Of a stretch of DNA of 64,000 nt, positions 27,735 to 38,207 are shown piece by piece. Location: the NCBI RefSeq assembly GCF_949628215.1, contig NC_134279.1, positions 8,352,041-8,416,040 of the forward strand, written 5' to 3'. Origin of the DNA: Phalacrocorax aristotelis. Its lineage: Eukaryota; Chordata; Aves; Suliformes; Phalacrocoracidae. The notes under the pieces are model-generated. The model did not search any database. It was not told the origin of the DNA and saw only the letters and a list, made by a program, of their open reading frames with translations. Numbering within the stretch: position 1 is the stretch's first letter; the number at the start of each line of letters is the position of its first letter. The position numbers were made by a program, and so were the translations under genes.

Positions 27735-27960
27735 TCTGAGAGTAAATCACACAACGCTCGAGATGATTTCATATTTTAACAATCCTCTTTTCCTATTGTA
27801 TGGCTGGGAGGGACTTCCATTTCATGTAATCAACATGCAAATTTGAGAGCTTCCCATAAAATGCTGCAGTAAACAGGATATGTTTGCTCTAAACAGATTT
27901 CATCCAGTCACAATTCACTATAAATTCAGCTAGCATCAACAAACTGCTATTTCCTCTCAT
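27735..27960. promoter_or_regulatory. Candidate conserved non-coding element with octamer
   Basis: The exact POU octamer ATGCAAAT is at 27835-27842, next to CATGTAATCAAC. The surrounding 200 bases are free of repeats and contain further AT-rich motifs such as CTATAAATTCAGC. The octamer is known to bind POU-domain factors; function here is inferred. Confidence 0.28.
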
Positions 27961-28370
27961 GTTCCTCCAATATCTTTCTCCTGGTGGAGGAAAACGGGAG
28001 AAAATTGCTGCTATTTGTCCCCGGATTGAAGTATTTAAGTAAAGCTAAAGACACTGTCTACTAATAATGATAGTACACTGGGAGTCAACTACATTTTTTT
28101 TTCATTGTAAATGTAAAGTAGTAAATGGAATTACTGTTGGAATCAATTGGATTCAGTCAGAGTAGCTCATAGGTATTGCAGAAAACTGAAATGGGGATAA
28201 GTTATTAGAAGTTTAGTACTTGAGATAAAGAGCAATTTCACAGAAACTCTGTTTACTGAAGTGTACTAATACAGTATAGATAATACAGATTTTTAGCATG
28301 TTATTTAAGTAAATGTCCCAAAGATTGACCCTGCCACTATGTTACAAAGGAAAAATTAGAGGAGAATTTC

Positions 28371-28440
28371 CAATTTGACACGTGCTGAAATCCCTATCTG
28401 CTAGTTTTCCGTGCTGAAGATAGGGATAATAACATGATAA
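28371..28440 (+). repeat. MIR-like SINE fragment (decayed)
   Basis: The run CTAGTTTTCCGTGCTGAAGA, then TAGGGATAATAACATGATAA, resembles the MIR core phrase CAGTTTTCCCATCTGTAAAA followed by TAGGGATAATAACA. Upstream bases fit only loosely. By-eye identification, short and diverged. Confidence 0.4.
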
Positions 28441-30534
28441 GGAAACCATAAAAACACTAAAACAAAATCTTCACCTAACAGTTTTAATGTTGTATAAGGG
28501 TTGGGACATGGCGATAAGGCTCACTAGGCATTTACACAACGCAGAGTAAAATATATACTGTCCTGATTCATAAGCTGCTGTGTTGCAAGAAGTAATTTCA
28601 GAAACAGGTTTTTTGGTTTCTGAGTAGTCTTACTAAGGGGTAAAAGAACAAGCAAAGTAGTTGCTCAAAGACAAATGTCAACAGTAACTTGGGCACCAAA
28701 CTGGCGCCACATTAAAATGGTTTGAGACTGGGATCAACAGTTGGCAGAGCAATAAGAAGGCAACAAAATGGGTTGGTTTATTTTAAAGGGAACCTAAACA
28801 CTGTGTTAATGTTGACAGTTGACAGTGAGAACACTGCTGAAAATTGAGTGTGAGACAGAGGTTTTTTCGATAGCCACAGGATGTCCTTGGAACAGAGTCT
28901 GCATCCCAATGAGCTAGATGCCACTCGCAGTAGATTAGAAAGAAATTAGTTAGGGTTGAACGTAATTGTAATGTCAGGGTAGTTTCTAGTCTGAGAACCA
29001 TTGTTCCAGTTAGGAACCATGTCATACTGAGGAAAAATTAGCTTGCTTACAAATGCACAGCAGATCATTTCCAGACCAAACATGATGCTTCTCTCCACCT
29101 TTCTTCTTCCTCCTACTGTTTCTTTTTGTTTAAAGCACAGCTATAAAGACTCACTTCTCATCTCAGCTGCTTTTGTCAGGGCAGTTAATGAGCTGGGGCG
29201 GGATGAGAAAAAAACGCAGTGGAAATGGGGTCATGGAGAGGTTAAACTTCATGAATTTATTCATTGGGATTCAGCTCACGCCCTCCTGAAATGAGATGTC
29301 ATCATTAAAATTGTGGATGACACTGTTGCACAATGATGCTTTGTGACAAGCTGTTAGCAAGACATGAAGGAAATTGTTTTCGTTTAGACTTTAATACATC
29401 TCTGTGATAAGAAAACAAGCCCAAATTGAGCAAACAATGTCAGAAAAGTCCTGAAAACAATCTATCTATCTAAGATGTTTGTAAGGGAGAAATGCTCCAA
29501 TTTCATTAAAAAAAAAAAAATAAAAAAGCAGGGATCTTGACATTCTTTTCTACTTTTCTGGAATTATAGTAGTGAGACATGAATAGCATGAGTATCTTGG
29601 AAATAAAGATATTGTTTATTTTGATATAGCAGAAATTTTGGCCAGGTGTTTTTTAAGAGGAACAAAGAACCTAATTGTATGGAAAGGAGAAAAAGAAGAG
29701 TTGCAATCAATTGTGATGGAGTCTGAAAGCTACAGACTAATTGGAGGTGTGAGAGGTGTGACCCAGAGCTGAGCTAGCCTGTTTCAGTGCAGGAGCTCAC
29801 AGCAACGGAAGGTGACTCAGAGGGCCATCCTTTTCCCTCACTCAAGGCAGAAATCACCCATATCTGGGTTGGTTCTGACAAGTGCTGGTCTGGCTTCATC
29901 ATAAAGGCTCGTCAACCTCTCCCAGAACTCTGGTTTAGTGCATTATTATCCTCTATTATGAGATGTTTTTTCAAGCGGCTAAATGAAATCTTCCTTGCTA
30001 TAACCTTGCCAAGACCATTACTTCATGTCTTTTCCACAATAAACCCTTTCCTCTTTGCCGTCTGTATATTTAAAAACTGTCGTCTTACCCCACCCTCAGT
30101 TTTCTGTCCCTTTAACTTGCAATACCTCTTCTCTCAGGCACATTTTGGGGTCTCTCCTGGCTCCTGTTCCCCTACGGATTTCCCCTTGGCTCCCATCTAC
30201 CTCAAAGCCACCGCTGCAGGCAAAGTGGTTTCTTGCTGAGAAATCACCAGAGGAGAGGGAAGATAACCTGTCTCATAGCCTATACACCTATTTATGCAAC
30301 CCAGAATAGTGTTTGCACCTCTTGAAACAACATGCCATTCACCTTCTGGTTCACCATCAACCATGAGCCGTTTCTGTAGAGCTGCTGCCCACCATTGTGT
30401 CCCTGACTTGCATTTGCCGGGTTGGCTGCTAGCTTACTTAAGTGGGCTAAGTACCACTTGTCCCCGTCAAACAGCCCCTTATTTGCTGCAAACCATACCT
30501 GCGCTTTGGGAAGAACATTTTGAATTTGAATCCC

Positions 30535-30640
30535 ATTGCCTAAAACACCTCCAGCCCTTCCCATCTTGGTGTGGTCTGCAAGTCTAATAAGCCTACTCTC
30601 TAGTCATATGCCCCGCTCATTATAACTGGACATCTCAGTT
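30535..30640 (-). mobile_element. Old CR1-like LINE fragment
   Basis: The stretch around CTTGGTGTGGTCTGCAAG (about 30562-30579) and the next 60 bases resemble, with many substitutions and small gaps, an internal segment common in bird CR1 elements read in reverse orientation, where the phrase is close to CTTGGTGTCRTCTGCAAAC. Resemblance may continue upstream to about 30300 but is too decayed to call by eye. Unlike the copy at 34714 it has no reading frame or 3' end. The match is from memory of the family and needs alignment. Confidence 0.4.
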
Positions 30641-30694
30641 ATGAATGGTATTTTTCCAACCATCCTCAAAGGCTGCCTTTTTTTAGAGAATTTA

Positions 30695-30778
30695 TGGGAC
30701 TCTGAAGCTAAATGAGTTGCCCACAGAAAGGTTGCTGGCTCATCAGTGAGATTTACAGCCTGCTAACTACTCCTTAAT
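30695..30778 (-). repeat. MIR-like SINE fragment (decayed)
   Basis: The order CTGAAGCTAAATGAGTTGCC, then a short gap and CTGGCTCATCAGTGAG, follows the minus-strand MIR core (consensus near GAGGTTAAGTGACTTGCCC followed by AGCTAGTAAGTGGCAGAG). Divergence is high. It lies about 50 bases beyond the old CR1-like piece, so both may be remnants of ancient insertions in the same spot. Confidence 0.4.
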
Positions 30779-31187
30779 AAGGTAAATACAGAACTGCTGG
30801 GCCATTGGGGAGCCTGCTGCAGAAGAAAACTGACAGCATTTTCTGTTCCTTTCCCAAGCCCCATTTCTCCTGATGTGGAAAAAAAAAAAAAAGTAGTCAC
30901 CAAAAAACCAAACAACTCTTTCTGTGATTTAAAATGAGAGTTAAGTTTTAATGAAATGGATACTTTCCATTTTAAGATAAAGCGCAAGCTTCTGGTGTTA
31001 CACATTAAATGTAGTTGGTGAGATTAAGGGAAGTCAGGTCTGAATAAATACTGTGGAATACTAAAGAGGATTTCTATCAAACAGTAACAAAGTGCCCTAC
31101 AGAAGAAAGCCCGTTCACTGATTATTCTCCAATGCTGTGTAATTACTATACATTTTATTGTAACTCCCCAATTTGGAACAGCCTTGA

Positions 31188-31243
31188 TTTTACAACTGAG
31201 AAAACAACATATAGGAGAAGACAAAGTCCCATGAGTCACTGAT
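31188..31243 (-). repeat. Possible MIR-like fragment
   Basis: GATTTTACAACTGAGAAAAC, then AACATATAGGAGAAGACAAA and GTCCCATGAGTCAC, loosely follows the minus-strand MIR core (ATTTTACAGATGAGGAAACT, then GAGGCACAGAG). The match is short and could be chance, but other MIR-like pieces lie nearby. Confidence 0.28.
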
Positions 31244-33049
31244 TTTATTGGCAAGGAAGGAAAGTACGGACATGTCCAGTAGACAAACTAAGCTGTAAAT
31301 TAATCTCAGTGGAACTGAGATTTCCTGGGGAAAAAATCTTATCATTTTCTAGCAGAACCTATGGCATTTTCTCTGCTCTGCACTGGCAATGTTTCTGCTT
31401 CCATTTTGCATTGCTCTGGAATAGATTGACTTTCTGGATAGCCCTTGTCACCACATTTCATTGTGTCACAAGATTTTTTATACTCCTAAACTTTCAAAGA
31501 CATTGCTGTACACCTACTGCTGGATCATTTCTCTTCTAACCAGCTACCCAGGGAAAGATACAGACCATAAACAAATTCTTCTTTTCTCATCTTAGAGTCA
31601 AATAAATCTTGATATGATGAAAAAAACCACCATGTTTCTCTGTGATATTAGCTACTAAGTGATAATGTATTTAAATGCAAGAAACTTTTTAATCAGAGCC
31701 CATATTAGCAGAGCTCCAACACTGAGAAGTACAGAGTACCTGAAGAACCACTTCAGAACAACCAAAAAGCACCTCATGCATTGAAAAGAAGCTATTTTTC
31801 TCTCATCTCAGTATATTTACTGATTATAACTGCATAACCTTAAGTAAGACAGTCACAAAATGGAGGCTCTTTTAGTAGTACTTTGACTTCAGTGACTTTT
31901 TCAGAATACTGTACAAGTGGGGTTTTTTTAGGCTCAAGAAAACATATCCAAAAAATTGGTACAGAGAGGCAGAAAATAAAACTGACCTAGAAAATATCAC
32001 ATAAATGGAACTGCAAACAGTGATCTTAGTAAAAACCTGGAGGAAAATGCCAGCCAGAATTACACATTACCCTGAAAACAACAAAGCAAATATTTTTTCC
32101 TAGAGCTACTGAAGTACCTGTTCCGGGTCTACAGGATTATGGTGTGTTTTATATTCCAGGTGTCCTCAGTTCACTTGCTTCAGTCCTGAACTTTAGACAT
32201 TCAACATGCAATTTGTTCCATACAGGTGGACAAGTGCAGGCGACAGAGTTATGCTGATTGTGACAAATTAGTTCATTTGCTTGCAGTTGCTGTCAAGTAT
32301 TACTTGGAGGCCGAGGCGGTTGGAAAGTGGAACAGAAAAGATTTTCCAAGTAAATGGCAAAAACTTGCAGACATAAGCAAGCAAAAGCTCAGCTGCAAGG
32401 CGTTGGTAGGGGACAAACTGCTATCCAAAATACTGAAAACAGCTAGGGCAAGGAAAAGGTTGTGTGTCAAAGAAGAACATTTTGGGGAAAGTGAAGGCTG
32501 AGATTCTTCTGGAAGACCTAGTTCTGCCAAGGGCTCTCTTTGAAGTGGGCAGCTGGTAAGTGCTTGAAGTGAGGTAGAGAAATGTCATAAAATCACTTCT
32601 TATTTTTGAATAATGGCACTTTTCCCACAAAAATGATGTTTTTAGTGCAGCAGGAGCCCCTACATGCCAAACCAGAGCAAGTCAAAATCAGTGAAAGCCC
32701 TCCAAGAAAGCCAAGATATGGCTTTTCATAACCTTGTTGCCATCATCCAGTCTCTCTGAAGGCATTGCTTGTTTCTTTTGCATTTGAAATCCTGTTCTCA
32801 CTGATATTAGGTACAGAACACGTACATTGATTGTTAAGTGTTTCACAACGATCCCTTTCATACATTGGGAGAAATTACATCTGTGTTAAAGCTCCTGACC
32901 CAAATTCATAATCCTGATCTGAGTTGCCTCCAAGAGGAAAAAAATGTTTGCATGATAAAGATATGCCTGACCTCAGATCTTAATCTGGAGAGACAAGAAT
33001 CAGAAGGCAGGGCTCCGGGATGAGAAGAACTAGCTTATATTCTCATTTC

Positions 33050-33160
33050 TGGCAACAGCTCACTCTGTGACCTGAGGGAGTTGTTTCGTCCCTGCGTACC
33101 TTGCTTTCTCCGTATAAACAGATGTAATAATGCTTACCCTCGCAAAGGTAATTTGAGGTC
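33050..33160 (+). repeat. MIR/CORE-SINE-like fragment
   Basis: In plus orientation the segment reads AACAGCTCACTCTGTGACCT, then GAGGGAGTTGTTTCGTCCCTG, then TTTCTCCGTATAAACAGATG and TAATAATGCTTACCCTCGC. This is the order of the MIR core: AGCTGTGTGACCTTGGGCAA, a pyrimidine-rich stretch, CCTCATCTGTAAAATG, then ATAATAGTACCTACCTC. The match spans about 110 bases with indels. Confidence 0.6.
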
Positions 33161-34713
33161 TATTACCAAAGGTGGCTATACACATTTATAACTGCCTGGG
33201 AAGTTTGAGGGTTTTTTCCCTAGAGAATAACCAGGATATGCATCTTCTGCTTAGCTTTGGGATGTTTACATGTGGCTGTCTAAATGAGCCAATCGCTAAT
33301 ACAAATCTCACAACATCTTTGGGAACCTCCATATACTTATTGTCCTTTGGTGTGCACTATAATTAAGCTGCAAATACGGGAAGGAGCTCCTGTTTGGAGC
33401 TCCTGCCACTGTTTCTCTGTTACAGCGAATTTCTACACCAGTTGCCCTGTTGCAGTGTAGCAGATGTGCTGGGGAAGGAGGAGGAGGAAAAGAGAACTGA
33501 GCAAAGACACAATTTCTTACAGCCATGTTACATCATTCTGGGAACTGGGCCCCTTGGGGCAGACCCTTCTTTCCATGCCCAGCCCTCCTAAAGGGAGCCC
33601 AAGATCCTTGTGGGCTGCGTGGTACCTCTTCTCGATGCCACCTGGGTACAGGCTTGCTGTCACCGCCACCTGCTCTTCAGCTCAGCCTTGCTCTGTACTG
33701 CATGAATCTGACCTTCAAAGGAAACCCCATGCATCTTTATCCAGGGGAATATTATTCACCTAGCAGAGAAGTGGGCTGATGTCTGTGGCAGCCCTGTGTG
33801 GGTTGGCTGCTGCTGGCGGTTCCTTTCTCAGCTGCCGCAGTGTGTTAATAGAGCTAGCCCATCTGAGTCACTAACCCCAGGCTGGATATACAGGATGCAA
33901 ACCCTTCATTACAGGAACTTTGTCAGCTAGATACACGGTCTTTCTTCTTGCTCAAACTTTGAAGTGGTTTTGCGGTCATACAGAAGCTCTTTAGTCAGCA
34001 CAGCTTCCCTGCCAGGCAGCAAAGTAGTTATTGGGATCAGGGATAAAGTGTCAAGAAAGACAGAAATTGCACTTTTGCATTCATTTGCAAATTCTATGTT
34101 CACCTGTTTGTTTTCCTGCAAGGTGGGAAACATCTCAAAATTCACTTAAAAGAGCCACCATCTTCAGTGCTTCCCACCTTGAACTCTAAGCGCCACACTG
34201 ACCCCAGCGTCTGTGCCTGCTGCCACAAGGCAGAGCGAGTCAAGGAGGAGCAGCGGCGGCTATGGGCTACCAGCACAAGCAGCAGATGCTCCCACACTGC
34301 CTGCCGCCTTCTCCACAACAGAGAAGATCCCATGCTCCCATTTCCCAGGGCCTAAATCTGGTTCTGCCCGTGAAAATCACCTCTTCCTAAGTTTCGCTAA
34401 ATTATGGACCCCACTGCTTCCCATTTGAGGGCTATCTGACAATGCAAGCGAATAGGACAGGCTCTGCAAAGGCTTTTCTACCTACAAACTCTTCTATCAA
34501 AGTCACAAGGCATATCCAGATTAGGAAAAAGTTAAAAAGCCTGCCTGGAGAAGCACTTTACTAACGCTAAACACCCATTGAGTTTAGAGCCGTCATTTCA
34601 GGGGATCCATTTCATAGACCTCCTTATTCAGTCTCAACCTTTTGTCTACCTCTTATATTGGGATAGATCCCCTCTTTCTGAATTCACAGTGCCTTTCTTC
34701 AAACAGGGCACAG

Positions 34714-35080
34714 TCATAGAATCATAGAATCATAGAATCGTTAAGGTTGGAAAAGACCCTTAAGATCATCGAGTCCAACCGCTAACCTATCACTGCCAAG
34801 TCCACCAGTAAACCATAGCCTCAAGCACCACATCTGCCCTTCTTTTAAATACCTCCAGGGATGGAGACTCAACCGCTTGCCTGGGCAGCCTGTTCCAATG
34901 TTTGACAAGCCTTTTGGTGAAGAAGTTTTTCCTAATATCCAACCTAAACTTCCCCTGGCGCAGCTTGAGGCCATTTCCTTTCATCCTATTGCTTGTTACT
35001 AGGGAGAAGAGTCCGACCCCTGCCTCACTACAACCTCCTTTCAGGTAGTTGTAGAGAGCGATAAGGTCTCCCTACAGCCA
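34714..35080 (-). mobile_element. CR1 LINE, 5'-truncated 3' end
   Basis: This is the 3' part of a non-LTR retrotransposon of the CR1 family, inserted in minus orientation. Read on the minus strand it ends in three copies of the ATTCTATG-type repeat (34714-34739), the CR1 3' terminus used in place of a poly(A) tail. Upstream, 34984-34790 on the minus strand gives an intact stretch of the C-terminal end of the ORF2 protein, with the recognisable block [15 protein letters not shown] followed by HWNRLP and then a stop. ORF2 encodes endonuclease and reverse transcriptase, but neither catalytic domain is present, so the copy cannot move itself. CR1-like sequence fades near 35080, which fits the usual 5' truncation. 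I see no target-site duplication, as expected for CR1. The uninterrupted reading frame suggests a fairly recent copy. Subfamily is not assigned. Confidence 0.95.
34790..34984 (-). pseudogene. CR1 ORF2 C-terminal remnant
   Basis: The last roughly 60 codons of the CR1 ORF2 polyprotein remain open on the minus strand inside the CR1 fragment. The residues seen lie downstream of the reverse-transcriptase domain and include [17 protein letters not shown] and WNRLP, both well-known CR1 C-terminal blocks. The methionine at the beginning is only the first ATG in the open stretch and not a real start, because the true protein begins several kilobases upstream in a full-length element and that part is missing. 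No promoter or partner genes belong to it. It is a dead fragment and should not be annotated as a host gene. Confidence 0.9.
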
Positions 35081-37554
35081 CTTCAAGCCCCTTCAAGAGA
35101 TCCAGACCTTGGTTGCTGGGGAGAAAAAAAGAAGACAATAAGGAAAAATCTTTCTTGGGTAGATGTACTGAGCAATATTGGTGTATTTGAGTATGTGGTC
35201 TTCCAGATTCATCACTCTTGATCTCAAATGCTAGTTTACTTTTGTAAATGTTTGTAAGAAGTCTATTCCAGCAAGAAGAGAGAAAAAAAATTTAAAAAGG
35301 AAAACAATATAGCTGCCCAACCAAACTATGGCTTGCAGAGCGAGATGGAGCTTTTAATTTGAGGAAATTTGAGGCTCTTTATCTAATCATCAGGTACCAC
35401 CTCTATCTATAAAATTAGTATTTATTTGTATTACTTAAGGATTGATTCATGGACCAGAAATGCTACGTAGTTCCTTAGCAAACACATGCAAACCACAGAG
35501 CTGGTGGGTGCTGCAAAGAGCTGATCTTAAAGACTCAGAGAAAAAAAGATGAAAATGCAAAAACTTTATTCCCAATCTAAATCTCTTTTAATTTAATATT
35601 TTTTCTAGTTTCAGATGTTCAGGAAATAGTCTTTTGTTTTATGTAGCTGATTGGTTGGTGTTTCTGCCACATTATAATCTGTGTTTTGATGTAGATTTAT
35701 ATATGAGAAAGCTGTACTTTGCCTTTGTGCAGTCTATGTGGAAAAGCTTTGAGTAGATTCATTTTCCTCCAGAAGATTGCATTGGTCTAACAAATACACA
35801 CTGTCAAGAAGGTCATCCCACCTGATTTTCAGGACAGTCAGATTTTTACACATCATTTTTTTCCCTCTCAGTTTGGCTTTTCTCTCCTTTTTTCTTTTTC
35901 TTTTCTCCTTTGGTTCATCAGCCTTACCCTTTCCCTCCTCTCTTCTTGCCCTTCCCCGCTACATGCTATCCTCTCAGGTTTTCCTATTTGATGGTTGAAA
36001 TATAACAGGCAGTACAAGCATAGGCAAAAGGGTGATGAGGCTTCAAATAACAGCCGTGAGTGTCTGTAAGTTGATTTCCCCCCCCCACCCCATTTCTCTT
36101 GATTCGGAATTAAAAGGAAATCAAACAGCCCAATGCCTCACAAGCAGATCTGCACAAGCGGTGTTGTGTCCCGAGGGTGGCACAAGACCTGACCAGGGTC
36201 CCGCTCCTTGTCCAAGCAGAGAGGGGTCTGCTCCCACCTTACCGGCACCCTCCTGGCAGCTGCCGTGCCATCCGGTTCACACTACCCTCTTTGTCAGAGT
36301 TATAAATAAAACCTCTGCCAAAAAGCAGATAGGAGTCACAACTAGGTTTTCAATGCCAGAGGCCGGTAGGTACGATAGGCTGCTGTGCCGTTTGATACCT
36401 GCGTGACACTGAGCAGAGCCGTGGTGGGACAACTGGAGAGATGTTGCTCACCAGCTCCAAAAGGTTAAGCCTCTTCTTCATCTTAGAAGTCCTTTTGTGA
36501 GATATATCTCTCCTTAGCAATAGTTTCTTCTGCTATGAAACCTAAATATTATTACTCCTGCTCCTTTGATTTGAATCGATTTGGACTAAAGAATATAATC
36601 CCTTAAGGTTTTAAAGCACTAAACAAGCTAAAAGACAAGAATGCTTCCTCAACAGACAAAAATGTTTTCCACTGAATGTTTTTTTCCACCATACAAAAGA
36701 ACATAGTTGCTGCTAAAATTCAGCACCCAGGAGGCTGAAGCCTCCTGCTTGCCAACTGGAAGAGGTGGCAGCCTGGAAAGTCTCTCACACAGCTCCATCC
36801 ATGCTCTTGGTCTTCAGCAAGAAGGGGGCAACTCTGAACATGGCAAAGCTAGTTGACAAGATGACCCAGCATGGCTACAGCTGTCTTTGAACAGCAGCAG
36901 GCCTAAAACTGGTTGAGAGCCAAGGTCCATCTGGTCGAGAGCTGAGGGTCTTTTACAGGGCAGAGCCCAGTATCTTTGCTGATACCATGCCTGCCTGGCC
37001 TCCCAACTCATCTGGGCTGGTGTTGGTTCAGTGTTAGTTCTGCTTTAAACAGGTATTTCAGCAACGTCTCTTCACTAATTTTGTTTTAAATCTATCTGTA
37101 GGCAGCTACTGTCTTTTGCCCCTGTGCCACAGGCGGGATATTCAAACGCAGGTACGTGGCACGTAAGGGGGGTGCTTTTGAGCATCGACCTGGGCCCCCG
37201 CCCAGGTACCACTGCCTTCGCTTGTCCCAGGGTCACCAACCCTTGGTTGTCCCACCCAGCTGACCTCCGTGCAGAGGCACCGTGTGAGAACTTCCCCCAT
37301 GGCCCAGCTGGGGCTTGCCTCTGACAGGCATTCGAATGCTTCTGGGGTTAACAGCATCTCTGTCCCGGCACAGCTGCAAGGAGTTATCTCATATAAAACT
37401 GCAGTTTGGAAATGCTCTCCTTCAAACAGGACTTTGAATTGTAAATAATGTCACTTGTCTTTATAGTAAAAGATGACACTCAGTTAATAGGATGGCAAAG
37501 TTCATACACTACCCTATAATTAAAAAACAAGGGGGAAGACAGACCACTTAAAAG

Positions 37555-37890
37555 GGTTTCCCGCTGTGACAAATTCTGTGAATAATAACATTTTCGAACT
37601 GCTGTAAAAAGCTACTTCGTTGGCTGTAAATTCTTCAGCAAGGGTAATGAGTAGTATAGTTAGCCTTTCATTTGTTTTGTAGTCTGATGCCCAATCTTTT
37701 CTGAAAATAAAAGCACAATGCTCGCATCGCTTGATCAATTGATCCAAAATGTATCTTACAGAAACAGCTTTGCTTCCCCTCCAGTGCCTAATTTCTGTTG
37801 TCTAATTAAAGCAATATAATTTGCATTTCTGAGGGATATGACTTCTGGTCTGCACAAATAAATACCATGTCCATGATTTAATTCTAGGGT
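37555..37890. promoter_or_regulatory. Candidate conserved non-coding element with palindrome and octamer
   Basis: It contains the perfect 12-base palindrome GATCAATTGATC (37733-37744), TAATTAAA (37803-37810) and the exact octamer ATTTGCAT (37819-37826) within 95 bases. This is a dense group of homeodomain and POU-type sites in repeat-free DNA. It is one of the better regulatory candidates in the window, though still unproven. Confidence 0.3.
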
Positions 37891-38194
37891 TTTTTTTTTC
37901 TCCAGTGGCTCACTTTTCATATCTTTCTGTAGATGGGCTTCAATTTATTTAACTTTTTTATATTATTTTTATTTTTCCTTGAATGTCTCAAACACTCCCA
38001 TCCCCTCCTTCCACCATAAATTTTTGTGGCAGGCACAAACTTCTTTCCCCATCTGCCAGCAGCCTCTTAGCACAAAACCCTAGGTGAAGGCCACTTCACA
38101 GCAGACAGCATTTCAAATCTTATTGGGCTCAACCTTTAAATTTCTTTTGCACCTTTGTTAACCTGCGAATATAGCAAGTTCACAGCTTCCCCGG

Positions 38195-38207
38195 CCCCCC
38201 CCCCCCC
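38195..38207. repeat. Poly(C) run, C13
   Basis: Thirteen cytosines after CCCCGG and before AAAAG. The minus strand is G-rich. It is the second longest C run in the window. Confidence 0.95.

Larger units (their letters stand above)
22274..28370. other. Non-coding block
   Basis: No gene seen. Very AT-rich at 22430-23160. Holds the candidate elements at 23225-23460 and 27735-27960, a GC-rich patch at 23600-23950 and a pyrimidine-rich tract at 25865-25930. The stretch 24430-24790 is repeat-free and moderately ATTA-rich. Confidence 0.75.
28441..34713. other. Non-coding block with old repeats
   Basis: No host gene seen. This is where most recognisable ancient repeats fall: the CR1-like piece at 30535 and the MIR-like pieces at 30695, 31188 and 33050. 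A GC-rich stretch at 33540-33850 and A13/A14 runs at 29508 and 30879 complete it. A 91-codon lysine-rich frame at 32226-32501 resembles no known family. Confidence 0.75.

Noticed and set aside
29787..30239. 150-codon plus-strand open frame
   Set aside because: No recognisable domain, and the sequence runs toward old repeat DNA; judged chance.
32226..32501. Lysine-rich 91-codon frame preceded by TACAG
   Set aside because: The acceptor-like context is weak, there is no donor at a sensible place, and the peptide matches no family I know.
36820..36840. GCAAGAAGGGGGCAAC as a CTCF site
   Set aside because: At least three mismatches at important positions of the motif.
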